Assembly (NCBI GenBank): GCA_030524525.1
Contig: JAUNGI010000003.1
Coordinates: 58,800 to 122,799, forward strand
DNA length: 64,000 nt
Direction of reading: 5' to 3'
From: Lachnospiraceae bacterium
GTDB taxonomy: Bacteria > Bacillota > Clostridia > Lachnospirales > Lachnospiraceae
Shown: piece after piece, positions 16,490-26,249 of the stretch
Position numbering within the stretch: the first letter of the stretch is position 1
How the letters are laid out: every line of letters starts with the position of its first letter
Program-made: the position numbers and the translations under genes
The notes under the pieces: generated by a model
The model's database searches: none
What the model was told of the DNA's origin: nothing
What the model saw: the letters and a program-made list of their open reading frames with translations, nothing else

Positions 16490-18229
16490 ATGATGATAAA
16501 TAAAAGGTTGCTTGGCATGGTTCGCGAAAGTAAAAGATATATAGCGGGAAACGTAATTTTGCAGTGGTGCTCCCTTGCAGCGAATATTGCGATGATGACA
16601 ACTGTCACATATCTTTTGCAGGAGCTGTTCCGAAAAAAAGCGAACGGGAAGACCATTGCCGCGACGGCGGTCGTTGTACTTATTTCGGCAGTGGTTCGCG
16701 TTCTCTGCACAACGGGAGCCAGCAGGATGGGATATCTTTCTTCAAAAGCGGTGAAAAAAACGCTTCGGGAGAGGATATACGGCAAGCTGCTGAGGCTGGG
16801 GACCTCGTACAGCGAACAGGTGAAGACTTCCGAGGTGGTACAGGTCGCCGTGGAAGGCGTGGATCAGCTGGAAACGTATTTCGGCGCTTACCTGCCCCAG
16901 TTCTTTTACGCCATGCTGGCGCCGCTCACCCTGTTCGGGTATCTGTGCTTTGTCAATGTCCCGGCAGCGATCGTCCTGCTTGTGTGCGTGCCGCTGATCC
17001 CCGTCGCGATCGCTGCGGTGCAGACTTGGGCGAAGAAGCTTCTGGCAAAATATTGGGGGCAGTATACGGCGCTGGGCGATACTTTCTTGGAGAACTTACA
17101 GGGATTGACCACACTGAAAATTTATCAGGCGGACGGCTTCAAAAACGAGGAGATGAACCGGGAATCCGAGAACTTCCGAAGGATCACCATGAAGGTGCTG
17201 ACGATGCAGCTCAATTCGATCACGATCATGGACCTGATCGCATACGGCGGCGCGGCGTTGGGCGTGATCATGGCGGCGACGCAGTATAAAAGCGGCAATG
17301 TGTCGCTTGCCGGCTGCCTGCTGATCATTCTTCTTGCGGCGGACTTTTTTATTCCTATGCGTCAGTTGGGTTCCTTTTTTCATATTGCCATGAACGGTAT
17401 GGCGGCGAGCGAAAAAATATTCCGCTTACTTGACCTGCCGGAGGCGGAAAGGAAGGTCGAAAAGGTTTCCTCGGATTGCTCGATCGTGTGCGAGGCGCTG
17501 CATTTCCGCTATGACAGGGACAGAGAAATTCTGCATGGAATTACAATGACCTTTCCGAAGAACTCCTTTACCTCCATCGTAGGCGAATCCGGCTGCGGAA
17601 AGTCCACGGTTGCAGCCGTCCTTATGGGGCGGAACAAGGGCTATTCCGGTTCGGTGAGGATCGGCGGCACGGAGCTTTCCGAAATCGAGGAGGCGAGCCT
17701 GATGAAAAGCATTACCTATGTGGGGCATCAAAGCTATCTGTTCAAGGGAACGGTGCGGGACAATCTCTTGATGGGCAGACCGGATGCGGCGGAGAACGAG
17801 ATGTGGGCGGTGCTGGAACGGGTCGATCTTGCGGACTTTTTACGGGCGGAAAAAGGTCTGGATACCCCTCTGGCAGAAAGGGTGGGCAATCTGTCCGGAG
17901 GGCAGCGCCAGCGGCTTGCCCTTGCGAGGGCGCTGCTTCACGACAGCCCCGTTTATCTTTTCGACGAAGCGACCTCCAATATTGACGTAGAGAGCGAAAA
18001 CGATATTATGCGCGAAATACATGCGCTGGCAAAAAGAAAGACGGTCATTCTTATTTCGCATCGTCTGGCGAATGTAACCGCCTCCGACAACATCTATGTC
18101 ATGGAGAAAGGCGCGGTTGCGGAAAGCGGAAAGCATGAAGAACTGCTCCTGCAAAACGGAGTCTATGCGAGTCTGTGGAACGCGCAGCAAAGTCTGGAGA
18201 ATTACGGAAGGAACGGTGAAGACGCATGA
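16490..18229 (+). CDS. CydD-like ABC transporter, half 1
   Basis: 579 residues: an N-terminal six-helix exporter-type membrane domain (~20-300) and a C-terminal ATPase with Walker A GESGCGKST, NLSGGQRQRLALARALL and VYLFDEAT. The arrangement and the four-base overlap with the next gene indicate a heterodimeric exporter of the CydDC type. CydDC moves thiols or heme; in this heme locus a role in heme or porphyrin handling is plausible, but the substrate is not proven. The 72-base gap after the ATPase gene has no terminator, so it may be part of the same operon. Confidence 0.8.
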   Translation: MMINKRLLGMVRESKRYIAGNVILQWCSLAANIAMMTTVTYLLQELFRKKANGKTIAATAVVVLISAVVRVLCTTGASRMGYLSSKAVKKTLRERIYGKLLRLGTSYSEQVKTSEVVQVAVEGVDQLETYFGAYLPQFFYAMLAPLTLFGYLCFVNVPAAIVLLVCVPLIPVAIAAVQTWAKKLLAKYWGQYTALGDTFLENLQGLTTLKIYQADGFKNEEMNRESENFRRITMKVLTMQLNSITIMDLIAYGGAALGVIMAATQYKSGNVSLAGCLLIILLAADFFIPMRQLGSFFHIAMNGMAASEKIFRLLDLPEAERKVEKVSSDCSIVCEALHFRYDRDREILHGITMTFPKNSFTSIVGESGCGKSTVAAVLMGRNKGYSGSVRIGGTELSEIEEASLMKSITYVGHQSYLFKGTVRDNLLMGRPDAAENEMWAVLERVDLADFLRAEKGLDTPLAERVGNLSGGQRQRLALARALLHDSPVYLFDEATSNIDVESENDIMREIHALAKRKTVILISHRLANVTASDNIYVMEKGAVAESGKHEELLLQNGVYASLWNAQQSLENYGRNGEDA

Positions 18230-19884
18230 AAAAGAGAAGTGGAATTACGGTAATGGCAAGGCTGATCGGTCTTGTAAAGCCGCTTGCCGGGTTTATGCTC
18301 CTTGCCATTCTGATGGGACTGATCGGTCATCTGTGCGCGGCCTTTATTACGATTTTCGGCGGCTATGCCGTGCTTGCGCTCCTGCGCTTTGATACGCCGC
18401 TTGGACTGCGTGCGCTGTTTGTTTCCGTGGGCGTATTCGCGCTTGTCCGAGGGATCCTTCGGTATGCGGAACAGGCGTGCAATCACTTTATTGCTTTTAA
18501 GCTGTTGGCATTGATCCGGAATAACGTGTTCGCGGCGCTTCGCCGTCTGTGTCCCGCAAAGCTGGAGGGCAGGGATAGGGGCGATCTGATCGCGGTGATC
18601 ACCTCGGATATTGAGCTTCTTGAGGTGTTTTATGCGCATACCGTTTCGCCGGCGGCGATTGCGCTTCTGTTCACCGTTGCGATGTGTCTGTTTATCGGAG
18701 CCTATCATTGGCTTCTCGGCATTTTGGCGCTGCTTGCATATATGGCGGTGGGACTTCTCGTTCCGAGTATCACCTCAAAACGAAGCGGCGACGACGGCAT
18801 GAAATTTCGCATGAAATCGGGCGACCTGAGCAGCTTTGTGCTCGAAAGTCTGCGGGGACTTTCCGAGACCCTGCAGTACGGGCAGGGCGAACATCGCCTC
18901 GCCGAAATGAACGCAAGGAGCGATGCATTGGCAAAGGACGAGGAGCGCATGAAGCGCACGGCGGGCAGAAATATTGCGGTGACGAATACCGTGATCCTGT
19001 TTTTTGATTTCGCCATGTTACTGGTGTCGGCAATGCTGTTTCGGAACGGAGCCGTGGATTTTTCGGGCGTGCTGATCCCCACCATTGCGCTGATGAGTTC
19101 CTTCGGGCCGTGCGTGGCGCTTGCAAATCTCGGAAGTACCTTGCAGAATACCTTTGCGGCAGGCAATCGCGTGCTGGATATTCTGGAGGAGACGCCGACG
19201 GTGGGGGAAGTAACGGGGAAACCGGAAGTCGTTTTCGACGGCGCGCGCACGGAGCATGTGACGTTTTCTTACGGTGACGACACGGTCCTCGACGATGTCT
19301 CTCTGCAAATTCCGAAGGGGTCCGTGATCGGCATTGCCGGACGGAGCGGCAGCGGGAAGTCCACGCTTTTGAAGCTGCTGATGCGATTTTGGGACGTGCA
19401 GCGAGGCGGCGTGAAAATATCCGGTACCGATATTTCCGATATCAACACGGAAAACTTACGTGATATGGAGAGTCTTGTGACGCAGGAGACGCATCTGTTC
19501 CACGACAGCATTAGAAACAATCTGCGGATCGCAAGGCTTGCCGCAACGGATTCGGAAATTGAAGAAGCCTGCAAAAAGGCTTCGGTACACGATTTCATTA
19601 TGAGCCTGCCGCAGGGGTATGATACGCCGGTGGGTGAGCTTGGCGACACGCTTTCCGGCGGAGAACGCCAGCGGCTTGGCCTTGCGAGGGCTTTTTTGCA
19701 TGACGCGCCGTTTCTGCTGCTGGATGAACCAACGAGCAACCTTGACAGCCTGAACGAGGCGGTAATTCTCAAGGCTCTTCGGGAGGAGCGGAAGGGCAAA
19801 ACGGTCGTGCTGGTTTCGCATCGGAGGTCAACGATGCGGATCGTGGATCGGATTTACTCTGTGGAACACGGGAGGATGAGCTGA
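18226..19884 (+). CDS. CydC-like ABC transporter, half 2
   Basis: 552 residues with the same exporter layout: membrane helices to ~310, then ATPase with Walker A GRSGSGKST, TLSGGERQRLGLARAFL and FLLLDEPTSNLDS. It starts inside the stop of the preceding half-transporter (ATGA), as expected for obligate partners. Both halves keep full catalytic motifs. It is followed by a YgbA-like gene that overlaps its stop. Confidence 0.8.
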   Translation: MKKRSGITVMARLIGLVKPLAGFMLLAILMGLIGHLCAAFITIFGGYAVLALLRFDTPLGLRALFVSVGVFALVRGILRYAEQACNHFIAFKLLALIRNNVFAALRRLCPAKLEGRDRGDLIAVITSDIELLEVFYAHTVSPAAIALLFTVAMCLFIGAYHWLLGILALLAYMAVGLLVPSITSKRSGDDGMKFRMKSGDLSSFVLESLRGLSETLQYGQGEHRLAEMNARSDALAKDEERMKRTAGRNIAVTNTVILFFDFAMLLVSAMLFRNGAVDFSGVLIPTIALMSSFGPCVALANLGSTLQNTFAAGNRVLDILEETPTVGEVTGKPEVVFDGARTEHVTFSYGDDTVLDDVSLQIPKGSVIGIAGRSGSGKSTLLKLLMRFWDVQRGGVKISGTDISDINTENLRDMESLVTQETHLFHDSIRNNLRIARLAATDSEIEEACKKASVHDFIMSLPQGYDTPVGELGDTLSGGERQRLGLARAFLHDAPFLLLDEPTSNLDSLNEAVILKALREERKGKTVVLVSHRRSTMRIVDRIYSVEHGRMS

Positions 19885-20228
19885 TGTCAAAAAATATCAA
19901 GGACAAGCGGGAGCGGGAAAAAGCAATGGTTTCGCAGATGATCGCATTGTATTGCAAAAAACGTCACGGCGTCAAAGGCGGGCTTTGTCCGGAATGCGAC
20001 ATGCTGAACGCCTATGCAAGGCAGCGCAGCGAAAAATGCCCGTTTATGGAGACAAAGACCTTTTGTTCCAATTGCAGGGTCCATTGTTATAAGCCGGAAA
20101 TGCGTGCGAAGATCCGAGAGGTCATGCGTTTCTCCGGCCCGCGGATGCTTTTCCGTCATCCTGTGGCGGCGATCCGGCATGTGGTGGAAACCAAAAGAGA
20201 GAAGCGACGATTGGAGAGAGAAGCATGA
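19884..20228 (+). CDS. YgbA-like (nitrous oxide-stimulated promoter family) protein
   Basis: 114 residues, basic and cysteine-rich: LCPECDMLNAY, KCPFMETKTFCSNCRVHCYKPEMR, then GPRMLFRHPVAAIRH. The spaced cysteines suggest a bound metal or cluster. The pattern fits the YgbA_NO family, named for an NO-responsive gene in enterobacteria; its biochemical role is not settled. The ATG overlaps the preceding TGA and the next gene starts in its own stop, so it is translationally embedded in the heme locus. Confidence 0.7.
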   Translation: MSKNIKDKREREKAMVSQMIALYCKKRHGVKGGLCPECDMLNAYARQRSEKCPFMETKTFCSNCRVHCYKPEMRAKIREVMRFSGPRMLFRHPVAAIRHVVETKREKRRLEREA

Positions 20229-20611
20229 GGCTGAAAAAGTTCTTTTGGATTGTGCTCGGCTGCCTCGGAGTAGGGCTTGGCGCAATTGGTGCGGTGCTGC
20301 CGCTTTTGCCCGCGTTTCCGTTTTTGCTTTTGGCGGCGTTCAGCTTTGCGAAAAGCTCCGAAAGACTGCATACATGGTTCATCAATACAAAACTTTATAA
20401 AAAGAATTTGGAGAGCTATGTGCAGGGCAGAGGAATGACATGGACAACAAAGCTCCGCATTATGATCACGGTCACGCTCCTGATGGCGTTTGGATTTACC
20501 ATGATGATGCTGAAAAAACTTTATATTCCCTGTATCATTCTTGGATGCGTTTGGGTATTTCATATGCTGTATTTTGCTTTCGCCGTAAAAACGATGGAAG
20601 AAGAAAAATGA
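20225..20611 (+). CDS. DUF454 (YbaN-like) membrane protein
   Basis: 128 residues with four hydrophobic helices. The N terminus KKFFWIVLGCLGVGLGAIGAVLPLLPAFPFLLLAAFSFAKSSERLHTWF is the hallmark of DUF454. A relative is linked to heme-uptake genes in Vibrio, which fits this location, but its role is unknown. It is the last gene before a strong terminator and so probably the end of the heme operon. Confidence 0.85.
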   Translation: MRLKKFFWIVLGCLGVGLGAIGAVLPLLPAFPFLLLAAFSFAKSSERLHTWFINTKLYKKNLESYVQGRGMTWTTKLRIMITVTLLMAFGFTMMMLKKLYIPCIILGCVWVFHMLYFAFAVKTMEEEK

Positions 20612-20617
20612 GAAAAC

Positions 20618-20646
20618 AACAGCCGGGAGCGCTCCCGGCTGTTTTC
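20618..20646 (+). terminator. Intrinsic terminator ending the heme locus
   Basis: Perfect 13-base arms AACAGCCGGGAGC / GCTCCCGGCTGTT followed by TTCC, seven bases after the DUF454 stop. Confidence 0.88.
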
Positions 20647-20718
20647 CTGTTCGCAAGAGACCGGAGATGCAGAATGCCTGCTCACTCCGTTTCCTAACAA
20701 AACTTAAGGTAAATGTTA

Positions 20719-20747
20719 TTGACACTCCTGCGGCGCTTTGTTATAAT
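20719..20747 (+). promoter_or_regulatory. Consensus sigma-A promoter
   Basis: TTGACA at 20719-20724 and TATAAT at 20742-20747, spaced by exactly 17 bases, about 90 bases before the next gene. All twelve positions match, so strong unregulated expression is expected. Confidence 0.85.
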
Positions 20748-20836
20748 ACAACACACAACGCAGTTATTTGCGCCGGAGCGTCGCAAATAATTTTAGGCGG
20801 AAAACTATCGTTTGACGCTTCAGAATGGAGACCAGT

Positions 20837-22477
20837 ATGGAAAAAAAGAGGATACTCAGAATCCTGCTCTCGTTGGGAATTACGGCGGTCGTCGGCTTTG
20901 TGACCTTTTATATCGCTTTGCCTCCGCTCAATTTTCATGCCGTGGGATTTTATTTCTACATGATTTTTCTGTGTTTGCTATACAGCGGAGCGTATTTCGT
21001 GCTTTCCATAAGCGCATGGAAGGATCGGAGATATCGGCAGCCCGCAGGAGGACGATCCTATGGGGCGACGGCGGGGCTGCTTCTGGCGGCGCTGCTGTTC
21101 GCGATTTTATGCGTCGGCGGACTGTTCTCCGCGCAGCTGTTCCATGCCAAGCGCTACGCTTCCGTGGCGACGATCGAAACGGCGGCTTTTGAGGAGGATA
21201 TGCCGGAGCTTACGAGCGTAACGAATATTGCGCTGATGGACACGGATTCGGCAAGGATCATCGGCAACCGGACGCTGGGGGCGCTTTCGGAGCTGGTGTC
21301 GCAGTATCGGATCAACGAGACCTATACGCAGATCAACTATCAGAATCGTCCGCAGAAGGTGGCGAATCTGGAATACGACGACTTTTTTAAGTGGTTCAAC
21401 AATCACGGCGAGGGCGTGCCGGGCTATGTTATGGTCGATCCGGTCAACAACAGCGCCGCATACAAGAAGCTTGAAAAGCCTCTGCGCTATGTCGAGAGCG
21501 GTTATTTCGGAGACAATCTGATGCGGAAGCTTCGATTCAGCTATCCGACCAAGATCTTTGACACCTGCTATTTCGAGATTGACGAAGAAGGGAATCCGTA
21601 CTATATTGTATCTTGTCTGAGTCCGAAGATCGCGCTGTTCGGAGCGATGGACGTCAGCGAGGTCATTATTTTCGATCCGTGCGACGGCTCCTCCGAGCTC
21701 TATCCGGTGGGGGAGGTTCCCTCGTGGGTGGATATCGTCTATGACGGCGAGCTGGCAATGGAGAAGTACAACTGGTACGGAACGCTTTCGGGCGGTTTCT
21801 GGAACAGCGTGATCGGCAACAAGAACTGCAAGGAGACGACCGACGACTACGGTTATATCGTGCTTGGCGACGACGTCTGGTATTTCACGGGCGTTACGAG
21901 CGTGACCTCGGACGAGAGCAACATCGGCTTTATCATTACCAACGCGCGAACCGGCGAATACAAGTTCTATCCGGTGGTGGGCGCCGAGGAATATTCCGCG
22001 ATGGGCGCCGCCGAGGGCGAGGTACAGGAGAAGGGCTATGTGGCTTCGTTCCCGTCCCTCATCAACGTCGGCGGACAGGCGACCTATATTATGGTTCTGA
22101 AGGATACCGGCGGGCTGGTAAAGCTGTACGCGCTCGTGAACGTGGAAAATTACGGCATTGTGGCGACCGGTGAAACACAGACCGAGGCCATTGCGGCATA
22201 TAAGAAGCTGCTTCGGACAAATCAGGTGGATCTGAACGGCAGCGATGAGGTGACCAAGGAGATCACGGTCGAAGAGGTTCGTGTCATTGCGGTGGAGGAT
22301 TTAACGACGGTCTATATTACCGATACGGACGGCAATGTATATAAGGGATATCTGAAGTCGGACGAGAGCCTGATCCTGATCCGTTCGGGCGATCGGCTTC
22401 GCGTGTCCTATGCGCCGACGGAGATCGACCGGCTGTATTTTTTGGAAAGCTGGGAATTTGCGGCGCAGAGCGAATAA
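20837..22477 (+). CDS. Large membrane-anchored extracellular protein, unknown function
   Basis: 546 residues. Three hydrophobic helices (~10-30, ~38-58, ~82-105) precede ~430 mostly soluble residues rich in beta strands, with tracts such as YVMVDPVNNSAAYKK, RLRFSYPTKIFD-like turns, GDDVWYFTGVTSVTSDESNIGF and RTGEYKFYPVVGAEEYSAM. Homologues of this general layout occur in Clostridia, but I cannot name a family. GGAG at 20827-20830 selects the ATG at 20837. The consensus promoter upstream suggests an abundant, housekeeping-type product. Confidence 0.65.
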   Translation: MEKKRILRILLSLGITAVVGFVTFYIALPPLNFHAVGFYFYMIFLCLLYSGAYFVLSISAWKDRRYRQPAGGRSYGATAGLLLAALLFAILCVGGLFSAQLFHAKRYASVATIETAAFEEDMPELTSVTNIALMDTDSARIIGNRTLGALSELVSQYRINETYTQINYQNRPQKVANLEYDDFFKWFNNHGEGVPGYVMVDPVNNSAAYKKLEKPLRYVESGYFGDNLMRKLRFSYPTKIFDTCYFEIDEEGNPYYIVSCLSPKIALFGAMDVSEVIIFDPCDGSSELYPVGEVPSWVDIVYDGELAMEKYNWYGTLSGGFWNSVIGNKNCKETTDDYGYIVLGDDVWYFTGVTSVTSDESNIGFIITNARTGEYKFYPVVGAEEYSAMGAAEGEVQEKGYVASFPSLINVGGQATYIMVLKDTGGLVKLYALVNVENYGIVATGETQTEAIAAYKKLLRTNQVDLNGSDEVTKEITVEEVRVIAVEDLTTVYITDTDGNVYKGYLKSDESLILIRSGDRLRVSYAPTEIDRLYFLESWEFAAQSE

Positions 22478-22546
22478 AAGAAACGGAAGCGGTCCTCCCG
22501 CGGTCAGAAAACGGGACGGCGGGAGCGGACTGCGGGGAGGCAGCGG

Positions 22547-24148
22547 ATGGAAGGATTTCGGGTTGCTGCGGTTTTCAGCAGCAATATGGTGTTGCAGAGA
22601 GAAAAGAAGCTTCGGATCTTCGGGGAAGGCAGCGACGGCGGGAGCGTCAGCGTTTCCCTGACCTTGGGAGATACGGAGCTTGCACATGAGGTATGTGATA
22701 TTACAGAGGGGAGATGGCTCGCAGAGCTGCCTCCCCAAAAGGCGTGTAACGGGGCGGTGCTGACGGTTCGCTGCGGCGCGTTTGAGAAGGTCCTGACGAA
22801 CGTGGCGATCGGCGAGGTGTGGCTGTGCGGCGGACAGTCCAATATGGAGATGGAGCTGCAGAACATTCAGGACGGACGGAGGTTCCTCAGCGAGGATCAG
22901 GAGCCGAACGTGCGCTTTTATTATACGCAGAAAAAGGGCTTTTTGAACGAGGATTTTTACGAGACGGAGCGGCAGATGTGCTGGAAGGAATTCAGCGAGC
23001 AGGACGCCGCCTGCTGGTCGGGCGTCGGCTATCTGTTCGGGAAGGAGCTTGCGGCGAAGCTCGGCGTGACCGTGGGACTGATCGGCTGCAACTGGGGCGG
23101 CACGAGCGCTTCGACATGGACGAGCCGGGAAAGTCTGCTGGCGGATCGGGACGCGTCCGTTTACTGGACGGAGTATGAGGAAAACAATGCGGGCAAGTCG
23201 CTTGCGGAGCAGATCGCCGAATACGAAGCCTATGAGGAAGAATATCAGGTGTGGCTGAAAAAGCAGGAGGAATGCTACCGCGAAGACCCGAAGATGGATT
23301 GGGGAACGCTGCAGGAGCGGATCGGAGTCTGCCGGTGGCCGGGGCCGGTCAACGCACGGAACCCGTTCCGTCCGGGAGGACTGTATGAGTGCATGCTGCT
23401 GCGCATCGCGCCCTACTCGCTGCGCGGCGTGCTGTTTTATCAGGGCGAGTCGGACGACCATCGCCCGCGGCTGTATTATGCACTGTTTACTCGGATGATC
23501 GCGCAGTGGAGAAAGGATTTTCGTGAGCAGACGCTGCCGTTTTTGTTTGTGCAGCTTCCGATGCACCGCTATGCCGCCGATCCGGACTACAAGCACTGGT
23601 GCCTGATCCGCGAGGCGCAGATGGACTGCTTTGCAACGGTCAAGGGAACCGGCATTGCGGTGGCGATCGACTGCGGGGAGTTCAACGAGATCCATCCCAA
23701 GGACAAACGTCCGGTGGCGCATCGACTGTATTTACAGGCGATGTGGCAGGTCTACGGACTGGCGGACGCGGCGGAGGCAATGGGGCCCGTGTACCGGGAT
23801 TTCATTGTCCGGGGACGGGAGATGGAGCTTTGCTTCGAGTATGCCGAGAACGGCTTCACGGTTCGCGGGGAGGAGCCGGTCGGCTTTGAAATCGCCGGAG
23901 CCGACAAGCGGTTTGTTCCGGCAAAGGCGCGGATCGACGGTTCGCGCGTGTTCGTTTCTTCGGAGGCGGTGCAAAAGCCGCGCTATGCGCGCTATTTGTG
24001 GACAAACTACGGAGAGGTGAATTTGTACGGGGCAAACGGGCTTCCCGCGGCGCCGTTCCGGACCTGCCGGGACGACGAAACGCAGACCGCAGAGATCAAG
24101 ACGGAAATTCACCAGATTATGGAGGTCGGGGGGACTCTGCCCTCGTAA
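22547..24148 (+). CDS. Sialate O-acetylesterase-family carbohydrate esterase
   Basis: 533 residues, no signal peptide, so cytoplasmic. SGNH-type motifs: WLCGGQSNMEMEL with the nucleophile serine, GLIGCNWGGTSASTW, LFYQGESDD, and a C-terminal KDKRPVAHRLYLQ region carrying the catalytic histidine. The N-terminal part (FSSNMVLQREKKLRIFGEG) is the usual beta domain of this family. Relatives remove acetyl groups from sialic acids or xylooligosaccharides. Next to intracellular GH8 and a secreted GH10, deacetylation of imported xylooligosaccharides is the more likely role. Confidence 0.85.
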   Translation: MEGFRVAAVFSSNMVLQREKKLRIFGEGSDGGSVSVSLTLGDTELAHEVCDITEGRWLAELPPQKACNGAVLTVRCGAFEKVLTNVAIGEVWLCGGQSNMEMELQNIQDGRRFLSEDQEPNVRFYYTQKKGFLNEDFYETERQMCWKEFSEQDAACWSGVGYLFGKELAAKLGVTVGLIGCNWGGTSASTWTSRESLLADRDASVYWTEYEENNAGKSLAEQIAEYEAYEEEYQVWLKKQEECYREDPKMDWGTLQERIGVCRWPGPVNARNPFRPGGLYECMLLRIAPYSLRGVLFYQGESDDHRPRLYYALFTRMIAQWRKDFREQTLPFLFVQLPMHRYAADPDYKHWCLIREAQMDCFATVKGTGIAVAIDCGEFNEIHPKDKRPVAHRLYLQAMWQVYGLADAAEAMGPVYRDFIVRGREMELCFEYAENGFTVRGEEPVGFEIAGADKRFVPAKARIDGSRVFVSSEAVQKPRYARYLWTNYGEVNLYGANGLPAAPFRTCRDDETQTAEIKTEIHQIMEVGGTLPS

Positions 24149-24154
24149 GGGACT

Positions 24155-26179
24155 ATGCGTCGAAAACGTAAGAAGGTTGTTCATCCGCTGCTGCAGCAGC
24201 TTATCCTGCCCTTGTCCTTTGTATGGCTGGAGCTGGCGTTTCATATCGGTATTTTTCGCGGCTTGGGAAAGGAAGGGATCTTTCCGACCCTGTTTGCGCT
24301 TGGCGTCGGCTTTTTGCTTTCCTTTGCGGCGGGCTTTTTGAAGGAACGCGGCATCCGGATCTTTACATGGACGGTTCTGTCCGTCGTGACGCTGCTGTTT
24401 GTGGTGCAGACGGTGTATTACACGATTTTTAAGACCTTTTTGACGATCGGCATGTTTCTCGGAAATGCCGGAGACGCAACGCAGTTCTGGCGCGAGGGGC
24501 TTTCCGGCGTCTGGAAGGCGATCCCCGTCGTACTGCTTCTCTTGGCGCCGCTGGGGGCGTTTGGCTTTCTGCAATGGAAGGGGTACCGGGCGAAGCGCCT
24601 TCGCCTTTCCGTTCAGTGGGCGACCCTGACGATGGCGCTTTTGACCTACTCGCTGGCGATGGTGCTGATCTCCACGGAGTCGGGACGGAGGCTGGGACTG
24701 CCGGAGCTGTACGGAGAGGGATGGCAGATCGACCGCGGCGTAAAGCAGTTCGGCGTGCTGGTGGGCTTCGCGGAGGACGTGAAGGAAAATCTGACCTACG
24801 AGGAGGACGTGCCGGAGGACGTGGACTATGTGGGACTGCCGTCGGTCGTCGTGCAGAAGCCCACCGATACGCCGCCGGAGGCGACGCGGGAACCGGAAGC
24901 GACGCCCACGCCCACCCCGACGCCGATCGACACCTCGCCCAACGAGCTGCCGATCGATTTTGCCGGACTGGCGCAGAAGGAATCCGACGAGAATATCAAA
25001 AAGATCCACGAATATATGAGTCAGGCGCTTCCGACCAACAAAAACGAGTATACCGGCATGTTTGAGGGGTATAACCTGATCATGCTGACCTGCGAGGCGT
25101 TTTCGCCTTGGGCGGTGGACGAGGAGCTGACGCCGACGCTTTACAAGCTCGTCCATGAGGGCTTTTATTTTAAGAACTTCTATACGCCCATCTGGATCAC
25201 GAGCACGAGCGACGGGGAATACGCGGCGTGTACCGGGCTGCTCCCGGATCTGAAAAAAAACAACAGCTTCAAGCGCTCGGCGGACATATCCATGCCGCTT
25301 GGCTTCGGCAATCAGTTCCGGCGCTTGGGCTATACGGCGCGCGCGTACCACAACAATAGCTATACCTATTACGGCAGGAACAAGTCGCATCCGAATCTCG
25401 GCTACGACTTTGTCGGCGTGGGCAACGGGCTGGAGATCACAAAGCGCTGGCCCGCGTCCGACTTGGAAATGATGCAGGTCACGGTGCCGGAATACATTCA
25501 CGACGAGAAGTTCCACGCCTATTATATGACGGTCAGCGGTCATCTGGAATATTCGTTTACCGGAAATTCGATGGCGAAGAAAAATCAGGAGCTGGTAAAG
25601 GATCTGCCGTATTCGGAGGCGTGCAAGGCGTATATCGCCTGCAATATCGAGCTGGACCGGGCGATGGAGTATCTGCTTTCGGAGCTGGAGAAGGAGGGAA
25701 TCCTTGACCGGACGGTCATCGTTATGTCGGCGGATCACTATCCGTACGGGCTGACCGTCGAGCAGATCGAGGAGATCCAAGGCGGCGACGTGGAGGAAAC
25801 CTTTGAGCTGTACCGCAATCATCTGGTCATCTGGAGCGGCTCCATGAAGGAACCGGTGGTGGTGGAGAAGTACGGATGCAGCGTCGATATCGCGCCGACC
25901 CTGTGCAATCTGTTCGGCATCGAATACGATTCGCGGCTGTATATGGGCAGCGATATTCTTTCGGACGCCGCTTCGCTGATCATTTTTAAGGACGGGAGCT
26001 TTATTACCGACTACTGCAAATACAATGCCGGAAACGGCAAGATCACGATGCTGGCGGATGTGGCGCTGCCGGACGATTATATTTCCGTTGTAAAGGGGAT
26101 CGTTTCGAGCCGCCTCAGCATCTCCCGCGCGATCCTGAATCACGATTACTACTCGTACATCGAAAAGTATCTTCCGTAG
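24155..26179 (+). CDS. LTA synthase-family membrane sulfatase-fold protein
   Basis: 674 residues. Five hydrophobic helices lie in the first ~190 residues, followed by a P/T-rich linker near 245-265 and an extracellular sulfatase-fold domain. Catalytic features of the LtaS group are visible: LTCEAFSPW (metal-binding Glu), TSTSDGEYAACTGLLPD (nucleophile Thr region), YYMTVSGHLEYSF and SADHYPYG (metal ligands). It probably transfers glycerol phosphate or a related phospho-group to a surface glycan or lipid. It lies between two carbohydrate genes with seven-base spacing to the esterase, so co-transcription is likely. The T-P-T-P linker resembles those of other secreted proteins here. Confidence 0.85.
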   Translation: MRRKRKKVVHPLLQQLILPLSFVWLELAFHIGIFRGLGKEGIFPTLFALGVGFLLSFAAGFLKERGIRIFTWTVLSVVTLLFVVQTVYYTIFKTFLTIGMFLGNAGDATQFWREGLSGVWKAIPVVLLLLAPLGAFGFLQWKGYRAKRLRLSVQWATLTMALLTYSLAMVLISTESGRRLGLPELYGEGWQIDRGVKQFGVLVGFAEDVKENLTYEEDVPEDVDYVGLPSVVVQKPTDTPPEATREPEATPTPTPTPIDTSPNELPIDFAGLAQKESDENIKKIHEYMSQALPTNKNEYTGMFEGYNLIMLTCEAFSPWAVDEELTPTLYKLVHEGFYFKNFYTPIWITSTSDGEYAACTGLLPDLKKNNSFKRSADISMPLGFGNQFRRLGYTARAYHNNSYTYYGRNKSHPNLGYDFVGVGNGLEITKRWPASDLEMMQVTVPEYIHDEKFHAYYMTVSGHLEYSFTGNSMAKKNQELVKDLPYSEACKAYIACNIELDRAMEYLLSELEKEGILDRTVIVMSADHYPYGLTVEQIEEIQGGDVEETFELYRNHLVIWSGSMKEPVVVEKYGCSVDIAPTLCNLFGIEYDSRLYMGSDILSDAASLIIFKDGSFITDYCKYNAGNGKITMLADVALPDDYISVVKGIVSSRLSISRAILNHDYYSYIEKYLP

Positions 26180-26249
26180 AAGAAAAAGGATTGATTCCCG
26201 ATGGGAATTTGTTTACAATGGAGAAAAGGAATACGGTTGGGAGGAAGTT

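Noticed and set aside
23732-26143. 803-codon frame on the minus strand opposite the esterase and LTA-synthase-like genes
   Set aside because: It is antisense to two genes with full family motifs, has no recognisable domains and is rich in Arg/His/Pro as expected from the reverse of G+C-rich codons. The same holds for long antisense frames at 11476-12624, 42145-43677, 46911-48335, 48492-49970, 52039-53520 and 54518-55999.
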